From contig JACDNU010000008.1 of the NCBI GenBank assembly GCA_017656505.1, positions 1-64,000 of the forward strand: a stretch of DNA of 64,000 nucleotides. Direction: 5' to 3'. This DNA is from Archaeoglobus sp. GTDB lineage: Archaea > Halobacteriota > Archaeoglobi > Archaeoglobales > Archaeoglobaceae. A program made the translations under genes and the position numbers. Positions 33,184 to 43,182 of the stretch are shown piece after piece (position 1 is the stretch's first letter; every line of letters starts with the position of its first letter). The notes under the pieces were generated by a model that worked only from the letters and a program-made list of their open reading frames with translations, was not told where the DNA came from and ran no database searches.

Positions 33184-33230
33184 ACTCTCACCTGAAGGAT
33201 GGTCACTTAAATCTCATAAATAGTTAATGG

Positions 33231-33241
33231 TTTTTCGTTAT
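33231..33241 (-). promoter_or_regulatory. ATAACGAAAAA element before the SDR gene
   Basis: On the minus strand the sequence is CTATAACGAAAAACC, 48-58 nt before the SDR start, with a TATA-like core joined to it. The same 11 bases occur upstream of the thiolase at 57118 and of the fused hydratase/dehydrogenase gene. Confidence 0.45.
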
Positions 33242-33405
33242 AGTGTGAGGGGGTTTATCAAGGAAGTTTAGTTCAATTAGGCAATCACAAACCCAAATAA
33301 AAAGCTTCTAGCTTCTAAAATTTCTCGGCTCTCAGATTTCGAAAGTTATTTATTTAAATTTCAGGAGTTTTAAAAAGCTAATAATGATTTTTCTGGAGGT
33401 GGAAT

Positions 33406-33825
33406 ATGGAGAAAAAGATCAGGGTTCTTGTTGCAAAGCCCGGGTTGGACGGGCATGATCGCGGAGCAAAAGTTGTTGCGAGGGCTTTGAGGGATGCTGG
33501 ATTTGAAGTCATATACACGGGAATACGAAGGTCTCCTTCTGAGATTGCCGAGACTGCTTTGCAGGAAGATGTGGATGTTATTGGCCTCAGCATTTTAAGC
33601 GGTGCTCATCTCGAGTTAACTCCGGCTATAGTAGAAGAGCTTAAAAAGAGGGGTTTGGAGCCAAACAGAGACGTTATCCTGCTCATTGGCGGTATAATTC
33701 CAAAGGATGATGTTGAAAAGCTGCAAAAACTCGGTTTCTCCGGAATATTTGGGCCAGGTACACCTCTCGAAACAATAATCAATTTCATAAAGGAGAGGGC
33801 ATCGAATTTGAGGAAGGGCTCGTAA
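33406..33825 (+). CDS. Methylmalonyl-CoA mutase, B12-binding (small) subunit
   Basis: A 139-residue cobalamin-binding Rossmann domain. The signature is [21 protein letters not shown] (DxHxxG, where His coordinates cobalt, about residues 14-22), then SGAHLELTP and [14 protein letters not shown] with a GTPLET end. It needs the large catalytic subunit, encoded at 36523-38166. The ATG follows GGAGGTGG. It opens a six-gene methylmalonyl-CoA cluster that runs away from the SDR gene. Confidence 0.94.
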   Translation: MEKKIRVLVAKPGLDGHDRGAKVVARALRDAGFEVIYTGIRRSPSEIAETALQEDVDVIGLSILSGAHLELTPAIVEELKKRGLEPNRDVILLIGGIIPKDDVEKLQKLGFSGIFGPGTPLETIINFIKERASNLRKGS

Positions 33826-33863
33826 CCTTTCGTAAATTTTCGTAACCTTTGGAGGTGGTGGAG

Positions 33864-34259
33864 ATGATAAATAGAATCGATCACATTGGTGTGGCGGTCA
33901 AAAATTTGGATGAGGCAGTCGATTTGTACAAAAAGCTTGGTTTCGAACTGAAAGAGATCGAAGAAATTCCAGAGCAGAAGGTTAAGGTTGCAATGCTTCC
34001 AGTTGGTGAAAGCAAAATCGAACTTTTGGAGGCAACAGCTGAAGATAGCGCGATCGCGAAGTTCCTCGAGAAGAGGGGAGAAGGCGTACATCATGTTGCT
34101 ATTAATGTAAGTGATATTGAGAAAGCTTTGGAGAACGCAAAAGCCAACGGTTTGCAGCTAATAGACGAAAAACCGAGAATCGGAGCTGGAGGAAAGAAGG
34201 TTGCCTTTGTACATCCTAAAAGCACCAAAGGCGTGTTGTTAGAATTTGTTGAAGGGTAG
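33864..34259 (+). CDS. mce: Methylmalonyl-CoA epimerase
   Basis: Interconverts (2S)- and (2R)-methylmalonyl-CoA. A vicinal-oxygen-chelate fold of 131 residues, with [19 protein letters not shown] at the start (first metal His), [16 protein letters not shown] (second His) and LLEFVEG at the end (Glu ligand). ATG 33864 is preferred because GGAGGTGG lies just before it; an earlier TTG at 33849 overlaps that site. It is 38 nt after the mutase small subunit. Confidence 0.94.
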   Translation: MINRIDHIGVAVKNLDEAVDLYKKLGFELKEIEEIPEQKVKVAMLPVGESKIELLEATAEDSAIAKFLEKRGEGVHHVAINVSDIEKALENAKANGLQLIDEKPRIGAGGKKVAFVHPKSTKGVLLEFVEG

Positions 34260-34295
34260 TTGGCTTAATTTTACTCACCTTAGGAGGGGAATTTA

Positions 34296-35846
34296 TTGAA
34301 AAAGGAGCTGATTGATGAGGTTTATGAGAAAAAAGATCAAATAAAAAAGATGGGAGGAGACGAGAGAATAGAGAAGCAGCATAAAGCGGGTAAGCTTACT
34401 GCAAGGGAGAGAATCGAGATCTTGCTCGACAAAGGAAGCTTTATCGAAGTTAACCCATTCGTAGAGAAGAGAAATACCGATTTCGGCTTGGATAAACTGG
34501 ATCTTCCTGCTGATGGGGTAGTTACCGGTTACGGAACGATAGATGGAAGGCCGGTTGCTGTTTTCGCCCAGGACTTTACCGTGATGGGAGGCAGCCTTGG
34601 AGAAATGCACGGCTTCAAAATCGCCTATATAATGGATTTCGCGATGAAAATGGGAATGCCGGTCATCGGCTTGAACGATTCAGGTGGAGCGAGAATTCAG
34701 GAAGGAGTTGATGCCTTGAAAGGCTACGGCGACATATTCTACAGAAACACTATTGCTAGCGGAGTTATTCCGCAGATAAGCGTTATAATGGGTCCATGTG
34801 CCGGAGGGGCTGTCTATAGCCCGGCAATTGGAGATTTCATCGTCATGACGAAAAATCCCGGCTGTTACATGTTCATAACCGGCCCGGGAGTGATAAAAAC
34901 AGTCACTGGAGAAGAGGTTACTCCTCAAGCCTTGGGTGGATGGGAAGCACATGCGATGAGGAGTGGCAATTGTCACTTAGTTGCTGACACGGATGAGGAT
35001 GCTTTGCTGCTGGTTAGGAGGCTTATAAGCTATCTGCCTTTAAATAATCTGGATGATCCGCCGGAAGTGCTTACAGGCGACGATCCGGCTCGAACCACTC
35101 CGCAGATCTACGATATAATCCCCGAAGACCCCCAGAAGCCCTATGATGTTAGGGATATCATAACACAGGTTGTTGATAATGGCGAATTCTTGGAGATCCA
35201 TCCCTTCTATGCGCAAAATGCTACTGTTGGCTTTGCGAGAATGGATGGAAAAAGCGTTGGGATAGTTGCGAACAATCCAAGGTTCTACGCTGGCACGCTT
35301 GATGTAAATTCCAGCGATAAGATTGCACGCTTCGTTAGATTCTGCGATGCCTTCAACATACCCATAGTGACTTTCGTGGATGTCCCCGGCTATCTGCCCG
35401 GAGTCGATCAGGAGTATGGAGGGATAATAAGGCATGGGGCGAAGATTCTCTTCGCATACAGCGAAGCAACAGTCCCGATGGTAACGATAATCCTTAGAAA
35501 GGCTTATGGTGGAGCTTACCTTGCGATGGGAAGCAAGCATCTCGGAGCTGACATCGTTTATGCCTATCCGACTGCTGAAATCGCTGTTATGGGGCCAGAA
35601 GGAGCTGCGGAAATCGTTTTCAGGAAGGAGATCAAGGCTGCCGAGGATCCGAATGAAATGAGATTGCAGAAGATAGCCGAATACCGCGAGAAGTTCGCGA
35701 ATCCCTATAGAGCTGCTGCCCGTGGCTATATCGATGACGTTATCGATCCAAAATTCACGAGGAGCAAGATAATCGCTGCATTAAGAATTCTGGAGACAAA
35801 AAGGGAGAAATTGCCGCCTAAAAAGCATGGGAACATTCCTTTGTGA
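34296..35846 (+). CDS. Acyl-CoA carboxyltransferase subunit (propionyl/methylmalonyl-CoA)
   Basis: A 516-residue biotin-dependent carboxyltransferase that moves a carboxyl group between carboxybiotin and propionyl-CoA. The start is TTG with AGGAGGGG before it. The N-lobe has [13 protein letters not shown], the crotonase-like oxyanion blocks appear as [19 protein letters not shown] and [12 protein letters not shown], and the C-lobe has [21 protein letters not shown] and [18 protein letters not shown]. The family covers PCC beta subunits and the alpha subunit of sodium-pumping methylmalonyl-CoA decarboxylase. No biotin carboxylase or MmdB gene is in the cluster, so direction and energy coupling cannot be assigned. 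Confidence 0.93.
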   Translation: MKKELIDEVYEKKDQIKKMGGDERIEKQHKAGKLTARERIEILLDKGSFIEVNPFVEKRNTDFGLDKLDLPADGVVTGYGTIDGRPVAVFAQDFTVMGGSLGEMHGFKIAYIMDFAMKMGMPVIGLNDSGGARIQEGVDALKGYGDIFYRNTIASGVIPQISVIMGPCAGGAVYSPAIGDFIVMTKNPGCYMFITGPGVIKTVTGEEVTPQALGGWEAHAMRSGNCHLVADTDEDALLLVRRLISYLPLNNLDDPPEVLTGDDPARTTPQIYDIIPEDPQKPYDVRDIITQVVDNGEFLEIHPFYAQNATVGFARMDGKSVGIVANNPRFYAGTLDVNSSDKIARFVRFCDAFNIPIVTFVDVPGYLPGVDQEYGGIIRHGAKILFAYSEATVPMVTIILRKAYGGAYLAMGSKHLGADIVYAYPTAEIAVMGPEGAAEIVFRKEIKAAEDPNEMRLQKIAEYREKFANPYRAAARGYIDDVIDPKFTRSKIIAALRILETKREKLPPKKHGNIPL

Positions 35847-35866
35847 TGGGGGTATAGGTGATACAA

Positions 35867-36001
35867 ATGTCGCTCGAACCTGAAGAGTTTTTGGCTGCCA
35901 TGGCAGCAATTCACAAGTATTTACTCGACTCACGCGAAAGACCGCCCGAAATAAGAAGAGGGTTAAGCTACTGGAAGCTGCTATCAAGGAGTTTAGGATG
36001 A
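35867..36001 (+). CDS. Small acyl-CoA carboxylase subunit (epsilon/OadG-like)
   Basis: A 44-residue protein encoded between the carboxyltransferase and the biotin carrier. It opens with SLEPEEFLAAMAAIHKYLLD, a helix, and ends with GLSYWKLLSRSLG. A helix of that kind followed by a W(K/R)LxxR end is typical of small accessory subunits of carboxylases and decarboxylases. It is likely a structural link between partners. The start is the ATG at 35867; an ATGATGG runs through its stop. Confidence 0.6.
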   Translation: MSLEPEEFLAAMAAIHKYLLDSRERPPEIRRGLSYWKLLSRSLG

Positions 36002-36037
36002 TGGATATAGGTGGTATATCAGTAGATAGGTGGTAAG

Positions 36038-36466
36038 ATGAAATACGAGGTGACAGTTGAAGGAAAGAAGTTCGAGGTTGAGGTAGAGGAAATCGAGCCG
36101 AATGTTTTCAATGTTACCGTTGAAGGAAAGAAAGCAAAAATAGCCGTTTCGGAAGTTGGAGCTTTGGTGGAGAGAGTTGAAGCCGTAAGCACTAAGCCGG
36201 TGGTAGAGGTTAAAGAGGAAAAGGTTGAAAAGCCGGTGAAAGTGGAAGGAGAGGGAACTCCCATAACCGTCGCGATGGCCGGAACGATAACAAAGATCCT
36301 CAAAAACGAGGGGGATGAGGTAAAGGAGGGCGAAGACATTCTTATCCTGGAAGCTATGAAGATGGAAAACTCGATTTCCTCCCCGAAAACTGGCAAAATA
36401 TCGAAAATTCTGGTTAAAGCGGGAGATAAGGTTGCTGCCGGAGATGTTGTTGCCTTTGTTGTTTAA
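36038..36466 (+). CDS. Biotin carboxyl carrier protein
   Basis: A 142-residue carrier for the carboxylase. The N-terminal part (about residues 1-60) is a small beta domain, then an Ala/Pro/Val/Lys-rich hinge, and the C-terminal biotinyl domain has ILEAMKMENSIS, in which the Lys of AMKM is biotinylated (about residue 108). Being C-terminal in place of a fused subunit is normal for archaea. It is 36 nt after the 44-residue gene and completes the transfer unit. Confidence 0.94.
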   Translation: MKYEVTVEGKKFEVEVEEIEPNVFNVTVEGKKAKIAVSEVGALVERVEAVSTKPVVEVKEEKVEKPVKVEGEGTPITVAMAGTITKILKNEGDEVKEGEDILILEAMKMENSISSPKTGKISKILVKAGDKVAAGDVVAFVV

Positions 36467-36522
36467 TCTGGTTAATCTGGTTAATCTAAGCTGAAATTGG
36501 ATTAGGATCCAGGAGGTGGATT

Positions 36523-38166
36523 ATGAATAAGAAAGAATGGGAGGAGAAATATCTCGAACCTTTCTTAAAAAAGGCTGGAGAAAGGAAAAAGGAGTTTGTC
36601 ACCATATCAGGCTTTCTCGTTGACAGGGTTTACACTCCCGAGGACATCGATCTCGATTACGAGGCTGAGCTTTCATATCCGGGAGCCTATCCTTTCACTC
36701 GTGGCATATATCCAACGATGTATCGTGGTAGAGTATGGACCATGCGGCAATATGCAGGCTTTGGAACCGCTGAGGAGACGAACAAGAGGTATCGCTATCT
36801 CCTTGAGCAGGGACAAACTGGTTTGAGCGTTGCCTTTGATCTTCCAACCCAGATAGGATACGATTCCGACCATCCAATGGCGATGGGAGAGATTGGGAAG
36901 GTAGGCGTCGCGATAGACACGATCGAGGACATGCAGATCCTCTTCGATGGAATTCCTCTGGATAAGGTCTCAACTTCGATGACTATCAACTCAACTTGCG
37001 CCCAGGTTTTAAGCATGTACATAGCCATAGCAGAAGCTCAGGGAATTTCGAGGGATCAGCTTCGCGGGACGGTGCAGAATGATATGCTTAAAGAGTACAT
37101 AGCAAGGGGCACGTACATCTTCCCGCCAGAGCCTTCTCTCCGCCTCGCAACCGACATAATAATGTTCTGCGCTAAGGAAGTGCCGAGATGGAACTCCATA
37201 TCCATATCTGGCTATCACATGGAGGAGGCTGGAGCTACTCCGGTGCAGGAGGTTGCTTTCACGCTAGCGGATGGAATTACCTACGTTGAGAGGGTGATCG
37301 AACGCGGCATGGATGTGGATGCTTTCGCCCCGAGGTTGAGCTTCTTCTTCGCCGCTGGAAACAATCTCTTTGAGGAGGTTGCCAAGTTCAGGGCTGCGAG
37401 AAGGTTGTGGGCGAAGATTATGAAGGATAGGTTTGGAGCTAAGAATCCTCGCTCTATGATGCTTCGCTTTCACACTCAGACTGCTGGCTGCACGCTCACA
37501 GCTCAACAGCCCGAGAACAATATCGTCCGCGTAACGATTCAGGCTCTGGCTGCCGTGCTGGGAGGAACGCAAAGCCTGCATACGAACAGTTTCGACGAAG
37601 CCTTAAGTCTGCCAACCGAGAAGGCAGTCAGAATAGCTTTGAGGACGCAGCAGATTCTGGCTGAGGAAAGTGGTGTTGCTGATGTGGCAGACCCCTTGGG
37701 AGGGAGCTACTACGTTGAATGGCTCACTGACAGAATTGAAGAGGAGGCAATGAAGTACATCGAAAAGATCGATGAGATGGGAGGGATGGTTAGAGCGATT
37801 GAAGCAGGCTTCCCGCAAAGGGAGATTCAGCGCTCCGCCTACGAAAAGCAGAAGAAAATCGATGAGGGCGAGATGACTGTTGTTGGAGTCAATAAGTATC
37901 AGATCGAAGAGGAAATTGAACTTGAGATCTTGAGGATAGACGAGAATATGGTAAGGAAGCAGATAGAGAGGCTGAAAAAGTTCAAGGAATCGAGGGACAA
38001 AAAGAAAGTTGAGGAGGCTCTTGAAAAGCTTAAAAAGGCTGCAGAAGGCGAAGATAATCTCGTTCCGTATATCTTGGAGTGCATAAAGGCGAGGGCGACC
38101 TTAGGGGAGACTACCGATGTTCTGAGAGAGGTTTTCGGAGAGTATCAGGCACCCCAGATATTTTGA
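36523..38166 (+). CDS. Methylmalonyl-CoA mutase, large catalytic subunit
   Basis: A 547-residue TIM-barrel subunit that rearranges (R)-methylmalonyl-CoA to succinyl-CoA with adenosylcobalamin from the small subunit. Motifs include [46 protein letters not shown], a [10 protein letters not shown] block, [21 protein letters not shown] and the [16 protein letters not shown] end. It begins with an ATG behind GGAGGTGG. The window shows no MeaB-type chaperone. It closes the methylmalonyl-CoA cluster. Confidence 0.95.
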   Translation: MNKKEWEEKYLEPFLKKAGERKKEFVTISGFLVDRVYTPEDIDLDYEAELSYPGAYPFTRGIYPTMYRGRVWTMRQYAGFGTAEETNKRYRYLLEQGQTGLSVAFDLPTQIGYDSDHPMAMGEIGKVGVAIDTIEDMQILFDGIPLDKVSTSMTINSTCAQVLSMYIAIAEAQGISRDQLRGTVQNDMLKEYIARGTYIFPPEPSLRLATDIIMFCAKEVPRWNSISISGYHMEEAGATPVQEVAFTLADGITYVERVIERGMDVDAFAPRLSFFFAAGNNLFEEVAKFRAARRLWAKIMKDRFGAKNPRSMMLRFHTQTAGCTLTAQQPENNIVRVTIQALAAVLGGTQSLHTNSFDEALSLPTEKAVRIALRTQQILAEESGVADVADPLGGSYYVEWLTDRIEEEAMKYIEKIDEMGGMVRAIEAGFPQREIQRSAYEKQKKIDEGEMTVVGVNKYQIEEEIELEILRIDENMVRKQIERLKKFKESRDKKKVEEALEKLKKAAEGEDNLVPYILECIKARATLGETTDVLREVFGEYQAPQIF

Positions 38167-38241
38167 ATTTTTGTTTTTTATTTTTGTTTACTGCTGAAAA
38201 AGATTAAGGCTGGAAAGGAGTAAGGCTTCGGTCCAATCCAA

Positions 38242-38802
38242 TTAAACCTCAATTTCCCCTCCAACCTCTAGGATTTTGCAGTTTAGGCCATTTTTATCCA
38301 GAATCTCCTTTAATCCCTTGGCATTTTCAATTTTTTCTTCGGAATAGTGGAATGGGATTATAAGCTCCGGTTTCATTCGCTTAAACTCTTTCAGGTAATC
38401 TTCGTAGTAGTCTGGGAAGCATGCCGTGAAAACAACTTTAACTTCTCCAACTTCTGGGAATTTAGCCGAGTCGCCTGCATGCAGAATTCCTTTGTAGAAG
38501 TAGCTGACACTCTCCTTTGCCTTCCAGCACCAGCTTTCGAAAATTTTTATTCCATCCACCTCCATCCCCGGCTTTGCTTCTGTTCCCTCAAGTCCGTACT
38601 CTTCGAGGGTGGCCTTTGGAGCTATAACTTCTTTAACTCCTAACTTCTCGAACTTTTCCGGATCGAAGTGGTCTCCATGCTCGTGGGTAACCAAAACCAC
38701 ATCCACGCCTTTTCCCGGCTCGACTAAATAGTTCGGATCAATTAAAATGTGTTTTTCACCAAAAATTTCGACACAGGAATTACCCAGCCATCGCAGCATC
38801 AT
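38242..38802 (-). CDS. Metallo-beta-lactamase-fold metal-dependent hydrolase
   Basis: A 186-residue protein of the small UlaG/UPF0173-like MBL group. The motif THEHGDHFDPEKF (about residue 36), LHAGDSAKF and PFHYSE match the metal-binding sites. The substrate is unknown, and its context next to the mutase cluster is convergent, so it is not clearly linked to it. Confidence 0.82.
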   Translation of the reverse strand: MMLRWLGNSCVEIFGEKHILIDPNYLVEPGKGVDVVLVTHEHGDHFDPEKFEKLGVKEVIAPKATLEEYGLEGTEAKPGMEVDGIKIFESWCWKAKESVSYFYKGILHAGDSAKFPEVGEVKVVFTACFPDYYEDYLKEFKRMKPELIIPFHYSEEKIENAKGLKEILDKNGLNCKILEVGGEIEV

Positions 38803-38974
38803 GTTAGTTTGTTGGTCTAAATTTTGGATAAGCTTTTCCCTGTGCTATGCTGTTAAAATGATGCAAGACTACAGAACTGAGATTACCAATTAAGATTACA
38901 GAATGCACCTATTGCGATAGGCTATTGGATAGTTGGATAGTAAATTAATTAAAAAGCTCACCACACTTAAATTC

Positions 38975-39538
38975 ATGAACCTAATACTCCTCCTTCCGCC
39001 AATCGTCGGAGCTTTCGTTGGATTCGTGACTAATGTGGTTGCAGTAGAACTTCTCTTCCATCCAAAAAAACCCATTAAAATTCTGAATTTTAAGCTTCAG
39101 GGATTGGTGCCGGCAAGAAGCAAAGAAATTATCGAGAGGTTTATGGATTCCCTCTCTGAAATTTTAAATGAAAAGGATTTCGAGTTCGTGATAGATAAAG
39201 CGATCACGAGATCCTACAGAGAATCGATAAAGAGCAAAACCCAGAACGGATTTCTCTCATTTCTGGAGCGGTACACGAATCTATCAAAGAAAATCGATGA
39301 ATGGATCGAATCCAATCTCGTTTCATACATCAAGGATATGATTACAAAAAACATCTCCAAGAACGTTGATATAAGGGAATTTGTTCTGAAAAAGGCTGAG
39401 GAGATAAGTGATGAGCAGATAGAAGACCTCTTCAAAAAATTTGCGAAAAAAGAGCTGAGATTTATCGAGATTTCCGGGGCGGTTATTGGCTTTCTGATCG
39501 GCTCGATACAGTCGATTATTTTCTACTTTCTATACTAA
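38975..39538 (+). CDS. DUF445-family membrane protein
   Basis: A 187-residue protein with a transmembrane segment at each end (about residues 3-23 and 165-187) and a helical charged middle. The N-terminal LPPIVGAFVGFVTNVVAVELLFHPKKP is the DUF445 signature, followed by GLVPARSKEIIERF. The function is unknown. A TTG at 38933 would add 14 residues, but ATG 38975 starts directly at the conserved segment; neither has an obvious ribosome-binding site. Confidence 0.8.
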   Translation: MNLILLLPPIVGAFVGFVTNVVAVELLFHPKKPIKILNFKLQGLVPARSKEIIERFMDSLSEILNEKDFEFVIDKAITRSYRESIKSKTQNGFLSFLERYTNLSKKIDEWIESNLVSYIKDMITKNISKNVDIREFVLKKAEEISDEQIEDLFKKFAKKELRFIEISGAVIGFLIGSIQSIIFYFLY

Positions 39539-39643
39539 CTATCATTTTCAATCGTTTTGTATAATAGAACATATCGATATAAAAATAATTTTTAAGGGAA
39601 AAATTAAATAGATTCATAACATATTCGTTTTGGAGGTAATAGA

Positions 39644-41479
39644 ATGGGTTACATGGGTAAAATTTTGAGAGTGAACCTCTCTGATGGAAGCATTAGAACG
39701 GAAAAAATTGATGAAGGGGTTGCAAAGCTTTATCTCGGTGGAAAGGGCTACGCAACCTATCTCATCTATCAAAAGCTGAAAGAACTTGAAAAGGAAGGGA
39801 TATTTCCGGCCGACATAGATCCCTTTGGCGAGTACAACGATTTAATTTTCGCAACCGGGCCAGCAACAGGCATTGCTGGATTTCCCGAATCTGGAAGATA
39901 CCACGTAATGACGACCCGCTCCCCACTTACAGGCTCGATAGGCAGTGCGAATTCAGGAGGTAAATTTGGGCCCTATCTGAAGTTTTCTGGCTTTGACATG
40001 ATAGTTATCGAAGGAATTGCAGCGGAGCCGGTTTATCTGGAGATTGTGGATGGAGAGGCAGAGCTGAAAGATGCATCCGATCTGTGGGGAAAGAACACCT
40101 TCGACACGACTAAAATCTTGGAGGATAGGGTTAGGAATTGTAGCGTAGCTTGCATAGGCCCGGCAGGAGAGAATCTTGTTAGATTTGCATGCATAATCAA
40201 CGAGGAGCATAGGGCTGCAGGAAGGACAGGAGTTGGAGCAGTTATGGGATCTAAGATGCTGAAAGCTATCGTGTGCAGCGGAAAGGAGAGGCCTAAGCCT
40301 GTCGATGAGGAAAGATTCCGTGAAGCGGCGAAGAAGGCAAACGACATAATCAAGCAAAACCCGCTTACCGGCGAAGGTCTGACCAAGTTCGGGACCGCTA
40401 TCCTTGTTAACGTGATAAACAACGCTGGAGCATTACCGTTTAAGAATTGGCAGACTGGCTATAATCCTGAAGCGGATAAGATAAGCGGTGAAACTCTGGC
40501 AGAAAAATATCTTATCAAAAATCATCCATGCTGGGGATGTAGCATAACATGCGGGCGAGTCACAAAGGTTGAGAGCGGACCCTACCAGATTCTCTACTCC
40601 GAAGGCCCAGAGTATGAGTCAATCTGGGCATTGGGGAATTCAACAGGCGTGACAGATTTAGAGGCCATAATAAAGGCAAACCATTACTGCGATGAGTTCG
40701 GCTTGGATACGATTTCGATGGGATCTACGATCGCAGCAGCAATGGAGCTGAAGGAGAAGGGAGCAATTCCCGATGAATATCTGCAGGGGATAAACCTTGA
40801 GTTCGGAAACGCTGCTGCCATGGTCGAGATGATATGGAAAACAGCCTACACTGCTGGTTTTGGAAAGTATCTTGCCTTGGGCTCGAAAAGGCTTGCGGAG
40901 ATGTTTGGGCATCCAGAGCTGTCGATGAGCGTGAAGGGATTGGAAATGCCTGCATACGATCCGAGGGGGATAAAGGGGATAGGACTTACCTATGCAACGG
41001 CCAACAGAGGAGGATGTCATGTTACTGGTTATACTGTTGCTCCTGAAATAGCCGGATTGCCAGAAAAAATCGATCCGCTTACGGAAGAAGGAAAAGCAGC
41101 ATGGGTTAAAGCCTTCCAGGATTTAACATCCGTGGTGAACTCGACTGTGAATTGTCTCTTCACGACGCTCGCCATTGGAGCTGAGGAGTTTGCTCCGATG
41201 CTTTCAGCAGTAACAGGCTGGGAAATGAGTGCTGACGACCTTATGAAGATGGGTGAGAGGATTTACAACCTTGAAAGGCTGATTATAAACAAGTACGGCA
41301 TAGATGGCAAGGATGATACTCTGCCACCAAGATTACTCAGGGAGCCAATGCCCGAAGGGGCAGCTAAAGGACAAGTGGTAGACCTGGAGAAGATGAAAGC
41401 GGAATACTACCAGCTGAGAGGTTGGGAAAACGGTAGGCCAACGAAGGAGAAGCTGAAGGAACTTGGTATCGAACTCTGA
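39644..41479 (+). CDS. Tungsten aldehyde ferredoxin oxidoreductase, stand-alone type
   Basis: A 611-residue AOR-family enzyme, a second copy in the window. The pterin loops are YLGGKGYATYLIYQKL and PESGRYHVMTTRSPLTGSIG, GRTGVGAVMGSKMLKAIV is the mid-motif, and the [4Fe-4S] ligands are CWGCSITC plus the Cys in STVNCLF. It has no adjacent iron-sulfur or flavin subunit, so it may use ferredoxin directly as in classical AOR. ATG 39644 follows GGAGGT. A MoaD-like gene and a methyltransferase lie 1.3-2.3 kb further on. Confidence 0.93.
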   Translation: MGYMGKILRVNLSDGSIRTEKIDEGVAKLYLGGKGYATYLIYQKLKELEKEGIFPADIDPFGEYNDLIFATGPATGIAGFPESGRYHVMTTRSPLTGSIGSANSGGKFGPYLKFSGFDMIVIEGIAAEPVYLEIVDGEAELKDASDLWGKNTFDTTKILEDRVRNCSVACIGPAGENLVRFACIINEEHRAAGRTGVGAVMGSKMLKAIVCSGKERPKPVDEERFREAAKKANDIIKQNPLTGEGLTKFGTAILVNVINNAGALPFKNWQTGYNPEADKISGETLAEKYLIKNHPCWGCSITCGRVTKVESGPYQILYSEGPEYESIWALGNSTGVTDLEAIIKANHYCDEFGLDTISMGSTIAAAMELKEKGAIPDEYLQGINLEFGNAAAMVEMIWKTAYTAGFGKYLALGSKRLAEMFGHPELSMSVKGLEMPAYDPRGIKGIGLTYATANRGGCHVTGYTVAPEIAGLPEKIDPLTEEGKAAWVKAFQDLTSVVNSTVNCLFTTLAIGAEEFAPMLSAVTGWEMSADDLMKMGERIYNLERLIINKYGIDGKDDTLPPRLLREPMPEGAAKGQVVDLEKMKAEYYQLRGWENGRPTKEKLKELGIEL

Positions 41480-41638
41480 TTTCCATTTTTATTTTTTGTT
41501 AGCTATTTAAAAAATTCTCATTGCAAGCAGAATGATATTGCATTTTCTATAATATTCTTTCATTCAGACCATAGTTGATTTTACTACATCTACTCGATTA
41601 TGTTACTTTTAATCTCCAACTTGGAATATCAGGCGGAA

Positions 41639-41648
41639 GAATTATAAC
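41639..41648 (+). promoter_or_regulatory. TATA box of the toxin-antitoxin pair
   Basis: GAATTATAAC lies 22-31 nt before ATG 41670 with no ribosome-binding site, another likely leaderless start. Confidence 0.45.
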
Positions 41649-41669
41649 CGCGGAATCCAATAATCATCC

Positions 41670-41858
41670 ATGGATGTCGTTCAAATCTCAAAAAAAGAGC
41701 TCGAGGACATCATCGAAAAAAAGGTTAGAGAGGCCTTGATAAAAGCACTCATGGAGCTCACGCCATACGTTTCTGAGGAGGAGCAGAAAGAAATAGAGAA
41801 GATTGCTGGTCAGCCTGAGGATTACGGAAATGAATTTGAACTATGGAATGGACAGTAA
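41670..41858 (+). CDS. Antitoxin-like small protein (RelE partner)
   Basis: A 62-residue acidic protein, mostly helical (about residues 8-45 with many Glu and Lys), overlapping the next RelE-type gene by 16 nt. Size, charge, order and overlap are those of an antitoxin. I do not recognise the family, and it lacks an obvious DNA-binding motif. Confidence 0.7.
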   Translation: MDVVQISKKELEDIIEKKVREALIKALMELTPYVSEEEQKEIEKIAGQPEDYGNEFELWNGQ

Positions 41859-42121
41859 AATACCACAAAAATGCCCTTAAATTTTTGAAAAGACTTGATA
41901 AGGGTAAAAGAGAATCTATTTTGAGAAGATTAAGTGAGTTAAGGATGAATCTTGAGAAGGGGGTTCTTCCAATCAGACAACTAGATGTAAAAAGGTTGAG
42001 AGGAAAGTGGAGAGGATTCCTCAGACTAAGGATAGGTGAGATTAGGGTTATCTTCAAAATTGATTTGGAAAAGAAAGAAATTCTGGTTTACAATGTTCAT
42101 TTCAGAGGAAAAGTGTATTGA
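41843..42121 (+). CDS. RelE/ParE-family toxin
   Basis: A 92-residue toxin-like protein. The start is [28 protein letters not shown], then [22 protein letters not shown] and [10 protein letters not shown], which match the RelE fold with conserved basic residues used in mRNA cleavage on the ribosome. It is translated with its antitoxin through the overlap. A related dead copy lies at 337-486. Confidence 0.88.
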   Translation: MEWTVKYHKNALKFLKRLDKGKRESILRRLSELRMNLEKGVLPIRQLDVKRLRGKWRGFLRLRIGEIRVIFKIDLEKKEILVYNVHFRGKVY

Positions 42122-42222
42122 TTTGAAAAAGATCGGAGAACTTTTTGTGGGGGTTTTTAAATTTTATTTTTAAATTTTAGATGGATTCCTATTCAAGATT
42201 CCTATCAGCTCCTAAAAATTCA

Positions 42223-42747
42223 TCACCAAATTTCTTTGTGAATTCTTTCCGGCTTGTCTCTGTCCTCAGCTTCGTAAAATGCATCGCTGGAAGCTGGATA
42301 TCCCAAAGCAACAAGGCTGAAAACGATCACGTCTTCTGGCACCCCGAAAAACTCTGCTAAAGGCTTCATTCTCTCCTCTCTTGGATAAACTCCGAGCCAG
42401 ACCGAGCCAATGCCGAGAATTCTCGCAGCAATGAGAATGTTCTGGGTTGCAGCGGAGCAGTCTTGGATCCACATCGGAACGGGATATCTGGAAAGTTTAA
42501 GATCTGCGCACACAGCTATTGCTGCAGAAGCTTTTTCGAGCATTTTTCCGTAGGGGTGGATTTCTGCAAGTTTTTTCAACTTCTTCTTATCCCTCACAAC
42601 AATGAAATGCCACGGCTGCTCGTTTCCTGCTGAAGGAGCTTGCAATGCAGCCTTCAAAATTTTTTCAATCTTTTCATCCTCAATTTCTCTCTCAGAATAG
42701 CTTCTAACACTCCTTCTCGTATAAACTATCTTTAGACACTCTTCCAT
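42223..42747 (-). CDS. Nitroreductase-family flavoprotein
   Basis: A 174-residue FMN protein. The start is [14 protein letters not shown], with [19 protein letters not shown] and [18 protein letters not shown] matching the FMN-binding blocks of the nitroreductase/BluB-like fold. It may reduce quinones, nitro compounds or act in a dehalogenase/flavin pathway, which sequence does not settle. It lies back to back with the MoaD-like gene. Confidence 0.88.
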   Translation of the reverse strand: MEECLKIVYTRRSVRSYSEREIEDEKIEKILKAALQAPSAGNEQPWHFIVVRDKKKLKKLAEIHPYGKMLEKASAAIAVCADLKLSRYPVPMWIQDCSAATQNILIAARILGIGSVWLGVYPREERMKPLAEFFGVPEDVIVFSLVALGYPASSDAFYEAEDRDKPERIHKEIW

Positions 42748-42826
42748 GATTCAAATTGAGTTCGAAGTAAATAAAGATAACTCGCAGATCGGCAAAGATT
42801 AAATTCTTCCTGAATTACAATCAGTT

Positions 42827-43108
42827 GTGAGATGCACACTTGAACTCTTCGCAACCCTGAGAGAGAAATACCGCACGAAGAGAATTGACATAGAGTTTGA
42901 AGGAAATCTTCATGATTTCTTTAAAGCGGTCTCCGAGGTTCTCGGAGATGGTTTTCTTGATGATGTATATTCCAACTTAGAAAAGAAAGAATTCAGAAAG
43001 GACAGGCTCATTACCGTTAACGGGAGAAACTTGAAGGACATGAAGGAGGAACCTAAACTCAAGGATGGAGATTTAATAGCCGTTTTTCCTCCTATTGCAG
43101 GAGGCTAA
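42827..43108 (+). CDS. MoaD/ThiS-like ubiquitin-fold protein, second copy
   Basis: A 93-residue beta-grasp protein ending in PPIAGG. The start LELFATLREKYRTKRIDIEF and the strand KDGDLIAVFPPIAGG are typical of archaeal MoaD. It is longer than the first copy (85 residues). The start is GTG at 42827. It probably serves the second AOR gene as sulfur carrier for the pterin cofactor. Confidence 0.84.
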   Translation: MRCTLELFATLREKYRTKRIDIEFEGNLHDFFKAVSEVLGDGFLDDVYSNLEKKEFRKDRLITVNGRNLKDMKEEPKLKDGDLIAVFPPIAGG

Positions 43109-43182
43109 CCCTAGTTCTTGGGTTTCTCACCACCTCACAACTTTCACACTTTTCACTCATCTCACCACTCTCGCTACCCTCG

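Noticed and set aside
33184-33405. Possible RNA gene in the divergent spacer
   Set aside because: No tRNA-like cloverleaf and no box C/D or H/ACA pattern could be found; it seems to hold only promoters.
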